Shown here: in pieces, positions 17,756 through 25,875 of the stretch
Numbering within the stretch: position 1 is the stretch's first letter
How the letters are laid out: each line of letters starts with the position of its first letter
NCBI GenBank assembly: GCA_020634165.1
Contig: JACKCF010000003.1
Coordinates: forward strand, 186,001-250,000
DNA: 64,000 bases
Source of the DNA: Anaerolineaceae bacterium
Lineage (GTDB): Bacteria > Chloroflexota > Anaerolineae > Aggregatilineales > Phototrophicaceae
Direction: 5' to 3'
Made by a program: the position numbers and the translations under genes
The notes under the pieces: generated by a model
Seen by the model: only the letters and a program-made list of their open reading frames with translations
Database searches by the model: none
What the model was told of the DNA's origin: nothing

Positions 17756-18834
17756 TGGGATGGCAAGTCGGCCTGGATGAAGTTGAAGCCATCGCCATTG
17801 GTGCCGGGGTGCTGGGCACAGGTGGCGGTGGCAGCACGACCATCGGGCGTATTCGTCTGAGATATGAGCTAAAAAATTATAGCAAAACCTGCCAGATCAT
17901 CGATGTGGATGACCTGGCAGATGATGACCTGGTATGTGCCGTCAGCGGCATGGGTGCGCCAACCGTCAGCAATGAGCGCCTTTCCAATGGTCAGGAAATG
18001 GTCACGGCAGTACACGCACTGGAAGCGCACCTGGGCAAGAAAGTCGCGGCGATCATTATCGGTGAAGTTGGCGGCTCCAATGCGATTCAGCCGCTGATTG
18101 CCGGACTACAACTCGATCTGCCAGTGGTCGATGGCGACGGTATGGGGCGCGCTTTCCCGGAATTGCAGATGGATACCTTTTCCATCGGTGGCATTCCGGC
18201 GAGTCCGTTTTTGCTGTGTGATATTCATGGCAACACCGTCATTTTCGACCACATTGATACGCCACTGCGAGCAGAAGCCTACGCAAGGTCGCTGACGATT
18301 GAAATGGGCGGCAGTGCGCTGCTAGTGATGCCCGTGATGACAGGCGCACAGGTCAAAGCATTCATCATTCGGGATACGCTTTCGCTGGCGCGTGACCTGG
18401 GACATGCCGTTCTGCACGCTCGGAAGCATCAACTGGATGCGGCCCAAACTGTCGCAGAGGCAGCAGGTGGCAAGGTGCTCTTCCGTGGAAAGATCGTCGA
18501 TTTATTCCGGCGGACGACAACAGGATTCGCACGGGGGACGATGAAAATTGCGGCATTCCAGAACGCGGACGATGTGCTCGAAATTGAGTTCCAGAATGAG
18601 AACCTCATCGCCGTGCACAACGGAGAAGTCATCTGTACTGTGCCGGACCTGATTACACTGGTATCGCTGGAGGATGGTGAACCGATTGGCACAGAGGCAC
18701 TGCGCTACGGTCTGCGAGTAGCGGTGCTGGGGATGCCTGCCCCGAAGCAATTGACGACCGAAGCGGCGCTCAAGGTCATTGGACCAGCAGCATTTGGCTA
18801 TGACAATATTCCGTTTACACCCCTGAGCCTATAG
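17755..18834 (+). CDS. DUF917 family protein, copy 3
   Basis: A 359-residue third DUF917 protein with AIGAGVLGTGGGGSTTIG, DGDGMGRAFPELQMDT and CTVPDLITLVSLEDGEP. It is closer to copy 1 than to copy 2 (for example GGSNAIQPLIAGLQ matches GGSNSMNPMIAGLQ). In its glycine-rich loop the usual [ND]PY is STT, so ligand contacts may differ. The overlap with the upstream stop (TAATG) shows translational coupling. It ends the operon that begins with the binding protein at 8322. Confidence 0.85.
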   Translation: MGWQVGLDEVEAIAIGAGVLGTGGGGSTTIGRIRLRYELKNYSKTCQIIDVDDLADDDLVCAVSGMGAPTVSNERLSNGQEMVTAVHALEAHLGKKVAAIIIGEVGGSNAIQPLIAGLQLDLPVVDGDGMGRAFPELQMDTFSIGGIPASPFLLCDIHGNTVIFDHIDTPLRAEAYARSLTIEMGGSALLVMPVMTGAQVKAFIIRDTLSLARDLGHAVLHARKHQLDAAQTVAEAAGGKVLFRGKIVDLFRRTTTGFARGTMKIAAFQNADDVLEIEFQNENLIAVHNGEVICTVPDLITLVSLEDGEPIGTEALRYGLRVAVLGMPAPKQLTTEAALKVIGPAAFGYDNIPFTPLSL

Positions 18835-18845
18835 ATGAATCTTTA

Positions 18846-18869
18846 AGTGGCAGGGCATGCCTTGCCACT
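18846..18869. terminator. Hairpin between convergent genes
   Basis: A 24-base near-perfect palindrome (AGTGGCAGGGCA against TGCCTTGCCACT, one G-U) lies between the last DUF917 gene and the convergent hydrolase gene. It lacks a clear T-run on either strand. Confidence 0.5.
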
Positions 18870-18910
18870 ACATGCACTGTTTGTCGCAAGCGATTTCACA
18901 CTCTGGTATG

Positions 18911-20101
18911 TTACAATGCCGCATCTATCAACGCCTGATAAACGGCTGTACGCAGATCGGTATTCATATCACGATGCGGCACATCGTTGCCTGCTTCGTC
19001 GCGGTGAACGATCTGCGTCATTTTGACGGCTACGAGGTCCTCCACCGGATCAACCCAGAAATGGGTACTGGCCAGTCCACCGCTCCAGCCGTATTCTCCG
19101 ACTGAGGACAGTCGTCCGGCGGCAACCGGGTCCAGCAGCACATCAACGCCGAAGCCATACCCATACCCCCGCTGCCGACGCGAACGATCAATGCTCGACA
19201 GCAGGTGATTAGTGGTCATATAGCTGACCGTTTTCCTGCCAAGCAGGCGTACACCATCCAATTCGCCACCATTAAGCAACATCTGGGCAAAGCGCAGAAA
19301 ATCCATGCCGGTGGATACCAACCCACCGCCGCCGGATTCCCAAACTGGCGGTTGAGTATAGTCACCCAATGATTCGGCATCCGTCACCCAAAGGCCCTCG
19401 CCATAGAGCGTTGCCAAGCGGTCGAGCTTGGCTGGCGGAACGTACAAATCAGTATCAAGCATGCCAAGCGGCTGGAAAATGTGCGTCCGCAAAAACTCAG
19501 CAAAGGGGATTCCTGCTACTACCTCAACCAGATAGCCGAGCACATCAATGGATGGGCCATAATGCCAGACGGTGCCCGGATGGTGCATTAAGGGCAGTGC
19601 TGCCAGCCGCTTCACCCACTCAGCCAATGGAACGTCGCGGCCATGAAGGTCCGCTTCGCGATTCATCTGCTCCACTGGCGAGTTGCCCGCAGCGTAGACC
19701 AGGCCGGATGTATGCGTCAGCAGATGCTGAATCGTGATGGGGCGCTCCGGCGGGACCTGTTTGCCATCCACATAAACAGGGGTATCCGCAAATTCGGGGA
19801 TGTAATCCGAAATGGGATCGCTGAGGGCAAAATGACCTTCTTCATGGAGCATCATGACGGCTGCACAGGTGACGGGTTTGGTCATGGAATAGATGCGATA
19901 GATGGTATCCAATTGTGTCGAACGATGGGTGGCGATGTCCATCAGACCGAAGGGTTTGCTATAGGCCAGCTTACCATGCCGCGCAATGAGCATCAGTACA
20001 CCCGGGATGCCCTGTTCATCAATATAGTGCTGGATCAGTGCATCCAGCCGTTTGAGGCGTTCTGATGACAAGCCGACTTCTTCTGGTGCAACGGATTCCA
20101 T
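18911..20101 (-). CDS. Serine hydrolase of the beta-lactamase class C family
   Basis: A 396-residue protein of the Beta-lactamase/EstB/PBP4-like family (PF00144). The nucleophile motif SMTK puts Ser72 and Lys75 in place, and HYGPSIDVLGYLVE holds the tyrosine motif. No signal peptide is seen with this start, so it is probably cytosolic, which favours an esterase or amidase over antibiotic resistance. I chose the ATG at 20101 because AGGAGG lies just upstream; the longer reading frame would enter the GH31 gene. It follows the GH31 gene on the same strand after a 95-base gap with a hairpin. Confidence 0.85.
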   Translation of the reverse strand: MESVAPEEVGLSSERLKRLDALIQHYIDEQGIPGVLMLIARHGKLAYSKPFGLMDIATHRSTQLDTIYRIYSMTKPVTCAAVMMLHEEGHFALSDPISDYIPEFADTPVYVDGKQVPPERPITIQHLLTHTSGLVYAAGNSPVEQMNREADLHGRDVPLAEWVKRLAALPLMHHPGTVWHYGPSIDVLGYLVEVVAGIPFAEFLRTHIFQPLGMLDTDLYVPPAKLDRLATLYGEGLWVTDAESLGDYTQPPVWESGGGGLVSTGMDFLRFAQMLLNGGELDGVRLLGRKTVSYMTTNHLLSSIDRSRRQRGYGYGFGVDVLLDPVAAGRLSSVGEYGWSGGLASTHFWVDPVEDLVAVKMTQIVHRDEAGNDVPHRDMNTDLRTAVYQALIDAAL

Positions 20102-20143
20102 GCCGATTTTCCTCCTAAGTAGCGCGTTGGTGATGCTTTCAGG

Positions 20144-20179
20144 CTGAAGCGCATACTGATGGCTCAATATGCGCTTCAG
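20144..20179 (-). terminator. Hairpin between GH31 and serine hydrolase genes
   Basis: A perfect 12-bp stem (CTGAAGCGCATA/TATGCGCTTCAG) with a 12-base loop lies in the 95-base gap. No T-run follows on the minus strand, so it is a candidate mRNA stabiliser or partial terminator. Confidence 0.6.
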
Positions 20180-20196
20180 GTTCTTAGCTGTGCTTA

Positions 20197-22884
20197 TCAG
20201 GGCGTGTCTTCGTGATAGGCTTCCGTCACAGTGGCGATGCCATGATAATCCAGATCGAGCTGCCACTGTGTCCGCTGAACATGTTCCTCCATGACGCCGT
20301 GCTTCCAGGTCAGAATCGTCGGAACGATGGATAGGAAGCCCGCTACCACATCACGCTGATAGTGCTCCGAGGGCACCATGCCGAAAATCAGGAAATTGTC
20401 GCTGTAGCGATACTTAATAGCTTCATCCTGGCGATTGTTCCACAGGATGAGCAGTTCCGGATGATGGGTGTCTGAGATGTGATGCACGCCTGCTTCAAAA
20501 AGTGTTTCACAGAGGGCGCGAATTTGGGACGGTTTCATGGTGACCAGATAAGGCGCTAGCTTCTCAGGATCAGCCAGAATTTCCGTGAGATGTTCCGCGA
20601 CCTTATTGCCAACCCCTGAATGCAAATTGAACGAACGCAGCATCCGTACAACTGTTTCCTGCTTATGGTCGCGGTGTGAGAGCAAGGTGCCCGATTCACT
20701 TTTCAGGCGGATGTTCAGCGATGATGCCGGATTGTGAGAAACAGCCGCCAACGTCAGCGTTTCTGTGTGCTGGTCGTAATTCGATGTGACGGCAAGGACG
20801 CGATCATCGACCTGGGCGCTGATGTTGACCGATGATTTGACGCCATGAAAATGCAGAATGACTTTACGATCTACTGGCAGCAGCGAGAGATCGCCTTCGG
20901 CTTTGCTGATTGTCAGGTCAAGCTGACCATCTGACCACTTCTGCGTAATCTGAGTGGTGGCGCTCCCGCCTGCCAGATAAGCAGATGTGTCGCCATCATC
21001 TTCGTACAGAGTAAAAGTATTGTCCGCGCCAGCGAAGATGTGCAGATGCAGTTCATCGGGGATGTCGATATTGCCCCAGCCAGTCGTCGGTCCCATTGGC
21101 AGGATCGCACCGGCTTTAGCAAAGAGCGGAATGTCTTTCAGGGCGCCATAGATGGCATGCCAACTATCACCTTCATAGTGCTCCCCAGTGAAGACGTTGT
21201 ACCAGCTACCCTCTGGCAGCCAAACGACCTGACGAGCTAAGCGCGTATCAGGGTCGATGGGTGTGACGAAGGGCGCTGCAATCAACTCAGTGCCGAATAG
21301 ATACTGCTGCGGGCAGTTGTAGGCCGCTTCCTGCTCAGGATAGTCATAATACATCGGCAGCAGAAGCGGTACGCTCTCACGATGGGCACGCTGCGCCATC
21401 GTATACAGATAAGGAATCAGGGCGTGGCGCAGTTGCATGGCATCGCGAATGACGACCTGGGCGTCGATACTCTCGTATATCCAGGGGCGCTGATCGTACA
21501 AGAATCCCTTTGAAGTATGGATGCGCATGATCGGGCTGAGGACGCCGAACTGCACCCAGCGCGTGAACAATTCGCTATCGCGCATGCCACTGATGTGACC
21601 GCCGATGTCATGACTCCACCAGCCATAAGCCACGTTGGAAGCGGTTGGGGTCATATAGGTCTGGAAGGACAACGAATCCCAGGATGTATAGGAATCCCCA
21701 GAGAAGCCGATGGGATAGCGTTGGTGGCCTTCGTTGCCCCAGCGCGAAAAGATAAAGGGGCGGCGCGTTTTATCGCGCTTAAGGTCCTGAAAATGCAGGT
21801 GGTTGATGAACCAGAGCGGGTCCAGGTTGACGAGGTTACAGGTGAGGCCCTGCTGCCAATCAATCCACCAGAAATCGACTCCCATATCTTCATAGGGATG
21901 GTGCAGCACTTCAAAATAAGCTTCGACGAAGGTCGGGTCGGTAATGTCGAAGGGAACAGGCTGCTTTGTTTCCGGGTCGATGCCCATGCGTCGGGCCATC
22001 TCAGGATATTGGGCTTCATGCGGGTGAATGCCATCAGCAGGATGGAGGTTCATGGCGGTACGCAAGCCCTGTTCATGGAAGTACTCTATCAAGGCAGGTG
22101 GGTCCGGGAACAGGTCGTTGTTCCATGTATAACCCGTCCAGCCTGTGCTGTCGTTGCCTGTCTCGGTGATGTGCCAGTCCATATCGATAATGCAGACAGA
22201 CAGCGGAATTTCGTGCGATTTGAAGTCTTCAATAAGCTGGACAAATTCGTCCTGAGTGTAATGCCAGTAACGGCTCCACCAGTTGCCGAGAATCCAGCGC
22301 GGGATGAGTGGCATAGCGCCACTGACAGCACAGTAATCGCGCAGGGCTGCTTTGTAATCGTGGCCATAGGCGAAAAAGTACCAGTCGGTCACGTCAGGAT
22401 TGCGCACTTCCAGCCAACCCTGATCGTTCAACAGCAAGGTTGCGGAATCATCGATCAAGGCGCCGCCTGAACGAGAAATCAGGCCATCACTCAGGGCAAT
22501 GTAGCCGTTGATGCCATCCAGGGTGCGCATGGTCCCTTTGAGGTTTTCACTGTCGATGTCGTCAGGCTTCCAGGTATAGTCAGTGCCCTTCACTGTGATC
22601 GACAGGCTGGAGCGTGTGAGCGCTTCTCCCTTTTTGTATTGCAGGACAAAAGCTTCAGTTTCGATGGTCAGCCAGTCATCATCCTGATCGACTGTAAAAT
22701 CGGGAACAGGTTGATCGCGATACCACATGTTCTGGGTGGCACGATCATTAAATACGCGAGAAGGATCAAATTCAAGACGGATCAATCGTTCAGTGAGGAC
22801 GGTAAAGCGCACCTGATCGGCAACAATCACCGCATCTTCGTTTGCCTTCGGCGCGAGTTCAGGCACAAAATGATCAGGAAGCAC
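20197..22884 (-). CDS. Glycoside hydrolase family 31
   Basis: An 895-residue alpha-glycosidase of GH31. Residues 1-190 are the N-terminal beta-sandwich, about 190-550 the catalytic barrel, then C-terminal beta-domains. The likely nucleophile is Asp342 in DFWWIDWQQG, a variant of the more usual DMNEP-type segment, and the acid/base is Asp397 in GFSGDSYTSW. The last 160 residues or so go beyond the usual GH31 end and I do not recognise them. No signal peptide, so it probably acts on imported sugars. Start is GTG with AAGGAG nine bases upstream. Substrate (alpha-glucoside, galactoside or other) cannot be told. Confidence 0.88.
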   Translation of the reverse strand: MLPDHFVPELAPKANEDAVIVADQVRFTVLTERLIRLEFDPSRVFNDRATQNMWYRDQPVPDFTVDQDDDWLTIETEAFVLQYKKGEALTRSSLSITVKGTDYTWKPDDIDSENLKGTMRTLDGINGYIALSDGLISRSGGALIDDSATLLLNDQGWLEVRNPDVTDWYFFAYGHDYKAALRDYCAVSGAMPLIPRWILGNWWSRYWHYTQDEFVQLIEDFKSHEIPLSVCIIDMDWHITETGNDSTGWTGYTWNNDLFPDPPALIEYFHEQGLRTAMNLHPADGIHPHEAQYPEMARRMGIDPETKQPVPFDITDPTFVEAYFEVLHHPYEDMGVDFWWIDWQQGLTCNLVNLDPLWFINHLHFQDLKRDKTRRPFIFSRWGNEGHQRYPIGFSGDSYTSWDSLSFQTYMTPTASNVAYGWWSHDIGGHISGMRDSELFTRWVQFGVLSPIMRIHTSKGFLYDQRPWIYESIDAQVVIRDAMQLRHALIPYLYTMAQRAHRESVPLLLPMYYDYPEQEAAYNCPQQYLFGTELIAAPFVTPIDPDTRLARQVVWLPEGSWYNVFTGEHYEGDSWHAIYGALKDIPLFAKAGAILPMGPTTGWGNIDIPDELHLHIFAGADNTFTLYEDDGDTSAYLAGGSATTQITQKWSDGQLDLTISKAEGDLSLLPVDRKVILHFHGVKSSVNISAQVDDRVLAVTSNYDQHTETLTLAAVSHNPASSLNIRLKSESGTLLSHRDHKQETVVRMLRSFNLHSGVGNKVAEHLTEILADPEKLAPYLVTMKPSQIRALCETLFEAGVHHISDTHHPELLILWNNRQDEAIKYRYSDNFLIFGMVPSEHYQRDVVAGFLSIVPTILTWKHGVMEEHVQRTQWQLDLDYHGIATVTEAYHEDTP

Positions 22885-23117
22885 GTTTTTCTCCTTTTAT
22901 GAGGGGCGAAAATGGGCACCACGTCCCAGGAAATAAGTCAATCAGACGCCTATTTTGCTGTTGAGAATCAGCCAATATGCGGGCATTTCTCAGCGCAACA
23001 GCTATGTTAAGCAGCGCCTCCTATCATACTGATTTGGTTTGGCAATACAACTGAAATCATCGTTCCCATGTGCCGATAGGTCTGTCAAGATTTAAGGGAT
23101 GGCTGCGGATACAGCCG

Positions 23118-23810
23118 TTATTCATCCAGCCTTGCTTTGGCCTTCAATCCGTCAAAATCCAGAATCTGAATCTGGTGCCGCCTGACCTGAATCAGGTTCT
23201 CTTTTGCTAATTCACGCAATGCCCGGTTGAGGACATCGGGCACAACTCCAAGCCGATTGGCAATTTCCGCCTGGGTTGCCCATCGAGGTCGCTGATACTG
23301 CTCGTCGGTGGATTGCTCGATCAAGTAACGCGCCAGACGCGCCTCGATTTTGTGCAGCGAAAGGTCCTCCACCATTTTGATAAGCTGCTGAACACGGCCT
23401 GCCAGTTTGCGGATGATGATCCGCGCTAGTTCGGGATGTTCATCGAGCAATTTTTCTACGGCATGCTGTTGGATTATCCAAACGGCAGTTGGTTCGAGCG
23501 CGATAACTGTTGCCGGATTGGCAGCTTCTACAAATACACTGATGGCATTAAAGACCTCGCCTGGACCCACAAAATCCAGAATCTGCTCACGACCATCCAG
23601 CGATATCTTGACCGCCTTGAGCCAGCCCTGTTCGACGATGTAGAGCGCGACATTGCTATCCCCTTCCCAGAAGATGACCTGGCCCGTGTCATATTGCTGA
23701 CGATGGGCATGCTGCGCAATCATCTCGATCATAGCCGCACTGAGATTTGCGAAATAGGGAACGCCGGCAAGCGCGTTCCTGAATGCGCTCATCATATCGT
23801 CACTGAGCAT
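23118..23810 (-). CDS. Crp/Fnr family transcriptional regulator
   Basis: A 230-residue regulator: cyclic-nucleotide-type beta-barrel (about 15-120), long dimer helix, and a winged helix-turn-helix (about 165-215) with QAEIANRLGVVPDVLNRALRELAKENLI. It has no cysteine at all, so it cannot carry an FNR-type iron-sulfur cluster; a heme-, nucleotide- or otherwise-sensing mode is open. It is divergent, with a 90-base gap, from the ferredoxin-cupin gene, which it may control. A small GGCTG/CAGCC hairpin lies right after its stop. Confidence 0.9.
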   Translation of the reverse strand: MLSDDMMSAFRNALAGVPYFANLSAAMIEMIAQHAHRQQYDTGQVIFWEGDSNVALYIVEQGWLKAVKISLDGREQILDFVGPGEVFNAISVFVEAANPATVIALEPTAVWIIQQHAVEKLLDEHPELARIIIRKLAGRVQQLIKMVEDLSLHKIEARLARYLIEQSTDEQYQRPRWATQAEIANRLGVVPDVLNRALRELAKENLIQVRRHQIQILDFDGLKAKARLDE

Positions 23811-23900
23811 TGCGCTATCTTCCTGATTGAGGGACTGACCTTTTCTCCAAGAGATACTTTACCCCAGACGGGCCAACTCCATCCAGTTGGTCAACCTCAA

Positions 23901-24536
23901 ATGCGAAATTCGATAAAAGTCGAAGAAGTATCCGCTGAAATGCCGGAAACTGTAATCAATTGGCTGGTAAACCAGAACAGGATGTCGTGGATGACTGATT
24001 GGCAGCAGGACCTTCCCGTGCCAATGATTGATCTCGAACGCTGCAATGGCTGCGAACTCTGCGTCCATGCCTGCCCAACGGGCGCACTGGCCATCGCAGA
24101 TCATCATGCCGTTGTCGCGAATCCAGGCGCCTGTACGTATACCGGCCACTGCGAGCTTATCTGCCCTGAGCAAGCGATAAGCCGCTTTTTTCAGATTATG
24201 TTCGTTCCCAGGAAAGAGAATCCCATGACATCAACATACTATCCGAATTGGCGCGAGAAAATTCAATTCTCTGCTGAAGGCCCAAAGCCCCAAATCCTTG
24301 CAGAAAACGAGGTTATCAAAGTTGTCCTTGCTGGCCTTGAAGACGGACAGATCATCCCACCACACCCTGAGTCACAGGCTGTGTATCACTTCCTGGAAGG
24401 AACGGGATGGATGACCGTCGATGATGAACGCCATCCTGTTGCCGCCGGGGCCATCGTGATTACACGGGATGGTGCCAGACGCGGCGTAGAGGCGACATCT
24501 CGGCTGGCATTCCTGGCAGTACGCATCGCTCATTAG
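23901..24536 (+). CDS. Ferredoxin-cupin fusion protein
   Basis: A 211-residue protein. Residues 45-95 form a ferredoxin-like domain: CNGCELCVHACP (Cys48, 51, 54, 58) and CTYTGHCELICP (Cys78, 84, 88), where Thr81 stands at the usual fourth ligand. From about residue 109 to the end is a cupin (AGLEDGQIIPPHPESQAVYHFLEGTGWMTV). An internal ATG at 24225 has AGGAAAGAG at good distance, so a free cupin could also be made. The start is uncertain: ATG 23901 has a poor ribosome site and ATG 23940 is an alternative. A longer frame upstream overlaps the regulator gene and was not used. Probably electron transfer or sensing. Confidence 0.7.
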   Translation: MRNSIKVEEVSAEMPETVINWLVNQNRMSWMTDWQQDLPVPMIDLERCNGCELCVHACPTGALAIADHHAVVANPGACTYTGHCELICPEQAISRFFQIMFVPRKENPMTSTYYPNWREKIQFSAEGPKPQILAENEVIKVVLAGLEDGQIIPPHPESQAVYHFLEGTGWMTVDDERHPVAAGAIVITRDGARRGVEATSRLAFLAVRIAH

Positions 24537-24550
24537 AGAGGAGAAAACCC

Positions 24551-25777
24551 ATGTTCAATCCCTATTTTCTGGTTACTTTTTTGTATATCGCGCTTGGCAT
24601 ACTCGGCGCGCTCGACGCTTCTCTGGTTAACTTTGAACTGCTGCCTATGTTTGCGGGTTTGCGCTGGATGCGCATCCATTTCATCACACTGGGAGCATTG
24701 ACAGAGTTTGCCTTTGGCATCTTGCCTATTCTGGTTGCAGCGCGCGCGGGTGCAGCGCGCCCCAAGATGCGCTGGGATATCTGGCTCATGCTCAACCTGG
24801 GATTGCTCATCCTGCTGATTGGCATCCCGCCAATTAATGCTGTGCTGATTACTGCTGGCGGAACGCTCATTTTTATTGCCGCCATCCTGCTAATCGTACA
24901 ACTGAGTGGGTTACGCAGTTCGGCTGGCGCTTCACAGGCTTCAGAAGGTCGCAAGTTCTACATCATGGGGCTGGCTTACCTGCTGCTGGGTATTATCGTT
25001 GGTACAGGCTTATGGCAGGGCTGGAGTACATGGCTACAAATTAAGGTGCCGCTTGAAGTTCACATTCATGCCAATAACTGGGGCTTCATGTCGCTGCTGT
25101 TTGCGGGCCTGCTCATCGACCTGTATCCGAGTTTCACCGGAAAGTCACTGGCCTGGCCGAAATCGCCTACGCGCATCTTCTGGATGATGACATTGGGCGC
25201 ACTTGGCCTCATTCTGGGACCCTGGTTTGAAGCGAGTATTTTTACTGTCCCTGGGATCGTCCTGCACCTGAGCGCGACGATCTGGCTGCTGCTGAACGTC
25301 ATTAAGCCGCTCATCGGCACAGGAAAGCTATCGACACCGGGCATCCTCCACCTGGTTACAGCCTATTTCTGGATTCTGGCACCTGTCATGATGGCGCCGC
25401 TGGTGCTTCTGCAAATACCGGGCATACCTGGTCCGAGCATTGAACAGAATGCGCCACAAGCCCTGATATATGGTTGGGCACTGCAATTTGGGTTCGCGAT
25501 CATTCCACTGCTGCTCAGGCGCGTTTTCCTACCGGATTCACCCGCCAAACTGGGTGGCAACTGGTTCAGTCTGATCGCTGTGCATTTGGGCGGTGTGCTG
25601 CTATGGGCAGGCATCTTCCTCAATGACGCTCAGACAGCGTTACATGGTGCAGCCTACGGCTTATGGTTCCTTGCCATGCTGCCGATTGCATACGAAATCT
25701 GGCAGATCATCAGCACAGCAATGGGCGGATTACAGGAACAGGAATCGTTACCGACTGTAGCAGAAGCCGGAGACTAG
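24551..25777 (+). CDS. Multipass membrane protein, heme-copper oxidase subunit I/NnrS-like
   Basis: A 408-residue protein with about eleven to twelve hydrophobic helices. Several histidines lie inside or at the ends of helices (RIHFITLG, EVHIHANNWGF, VLHLSATIW, ILHLVTAYFW, AVHLGGVLL), as in heme-binding proteins of the heme-copper oxidase subunit I and NnrS groups. I cannot place it more exactly. It starts 14 bases after the ferredoxin-cupin stop with AGAGAGGAG upstream, so the two form one operon opposite a Crp/Fnr regulator; a link to respiration or nitric oxide is plausible but inferred. Confidence 0.55.
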   Translation: MFNPYFLVTFLYIALGILGALDASLVNFELLPMFAGLRWMRIHFITLGALTEFAFGILPILVAARAGAARPKMRWDIWLMLNLGLLILLIGIPPINAVLITAGGTLIFIAAILLIVQLSGLRSSAGASQASEGRKFYIMGLAYLLLGIIVGTGLWQGWSTWLQIKVPLEVHIHANNWGFMSLLFAGLLIDLYPSFTGKSLAWPKSPTRIFWMMTLGALGLILGPWFEASIFTVPGIVLHLSATIWLLLNVIKPLIGTGKLSTPGILHLVTAYFWILAPVMMAPLVLLQIPGIPGPSIEQNAPQALIYGWALQFGFAIIPLLLRRVFLPDSPAKLGGNWFSLIAVHLGGVLLWAGIFLNDAQTALHGAAYGLWFLAMLPIAYEIWQIISTAMGGLQEQESLPTVAEAGD

Positions 25778-25792
25778 TTCGCTGATTTACCA

Positions 25793-25830
25793 AAACAGAG
25801 GTGCCAACTTGCTCGCTGGCACCTCTGTTT
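25793..25830. terminator. Bidirectional terminator hairpin
   Basis: A perfect 14-bp stem (AAACAGAGGTGCCA/TGGCACCTCTGTTT) with a 10-base loop lies between the convergent membrane-protein and PHP genes. A-rich and T-rich flanks make it suit both strands. Confidence 0.8.
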
Positions 25831-25875
25831 ACTACGACCTGTTCTTAGCAGTGTGAAAAATATGGTTGTGCGAAG

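Noticed and set aside
18911..20101. Antibiotic-resistance beta-lactamase
   Set aside because: SxxK is present but there is no signal peptide, and the family is dominated by esterases and peptidases; resistance is not supported.
20197..22884. GH31 enzyme as a sulfoquinovosidase, forming a sulfoglycolysis system with the LacD-type aldolase and PfkB kinase
   Set aside because: The nucleophile region does not resemble that of YihQ-type enzymes, and no sulfoquinovose isomerase or sulfolactaldehyde gene is present; the genes are also 20 kb apart.
23118..23810. FNR-type oxygen sensor
   Set aside because: The protein contains no cysteine, so it cannot hold the cluster.
23436..23900. A frame extending the ferredoxin-cupin gene far upstream, across the Crp/Fnr gene
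   Set aside because: It is antisense to a well-supported regulator gene and its translation shows no family pattern; the ferredoxin part begins only after 23901.
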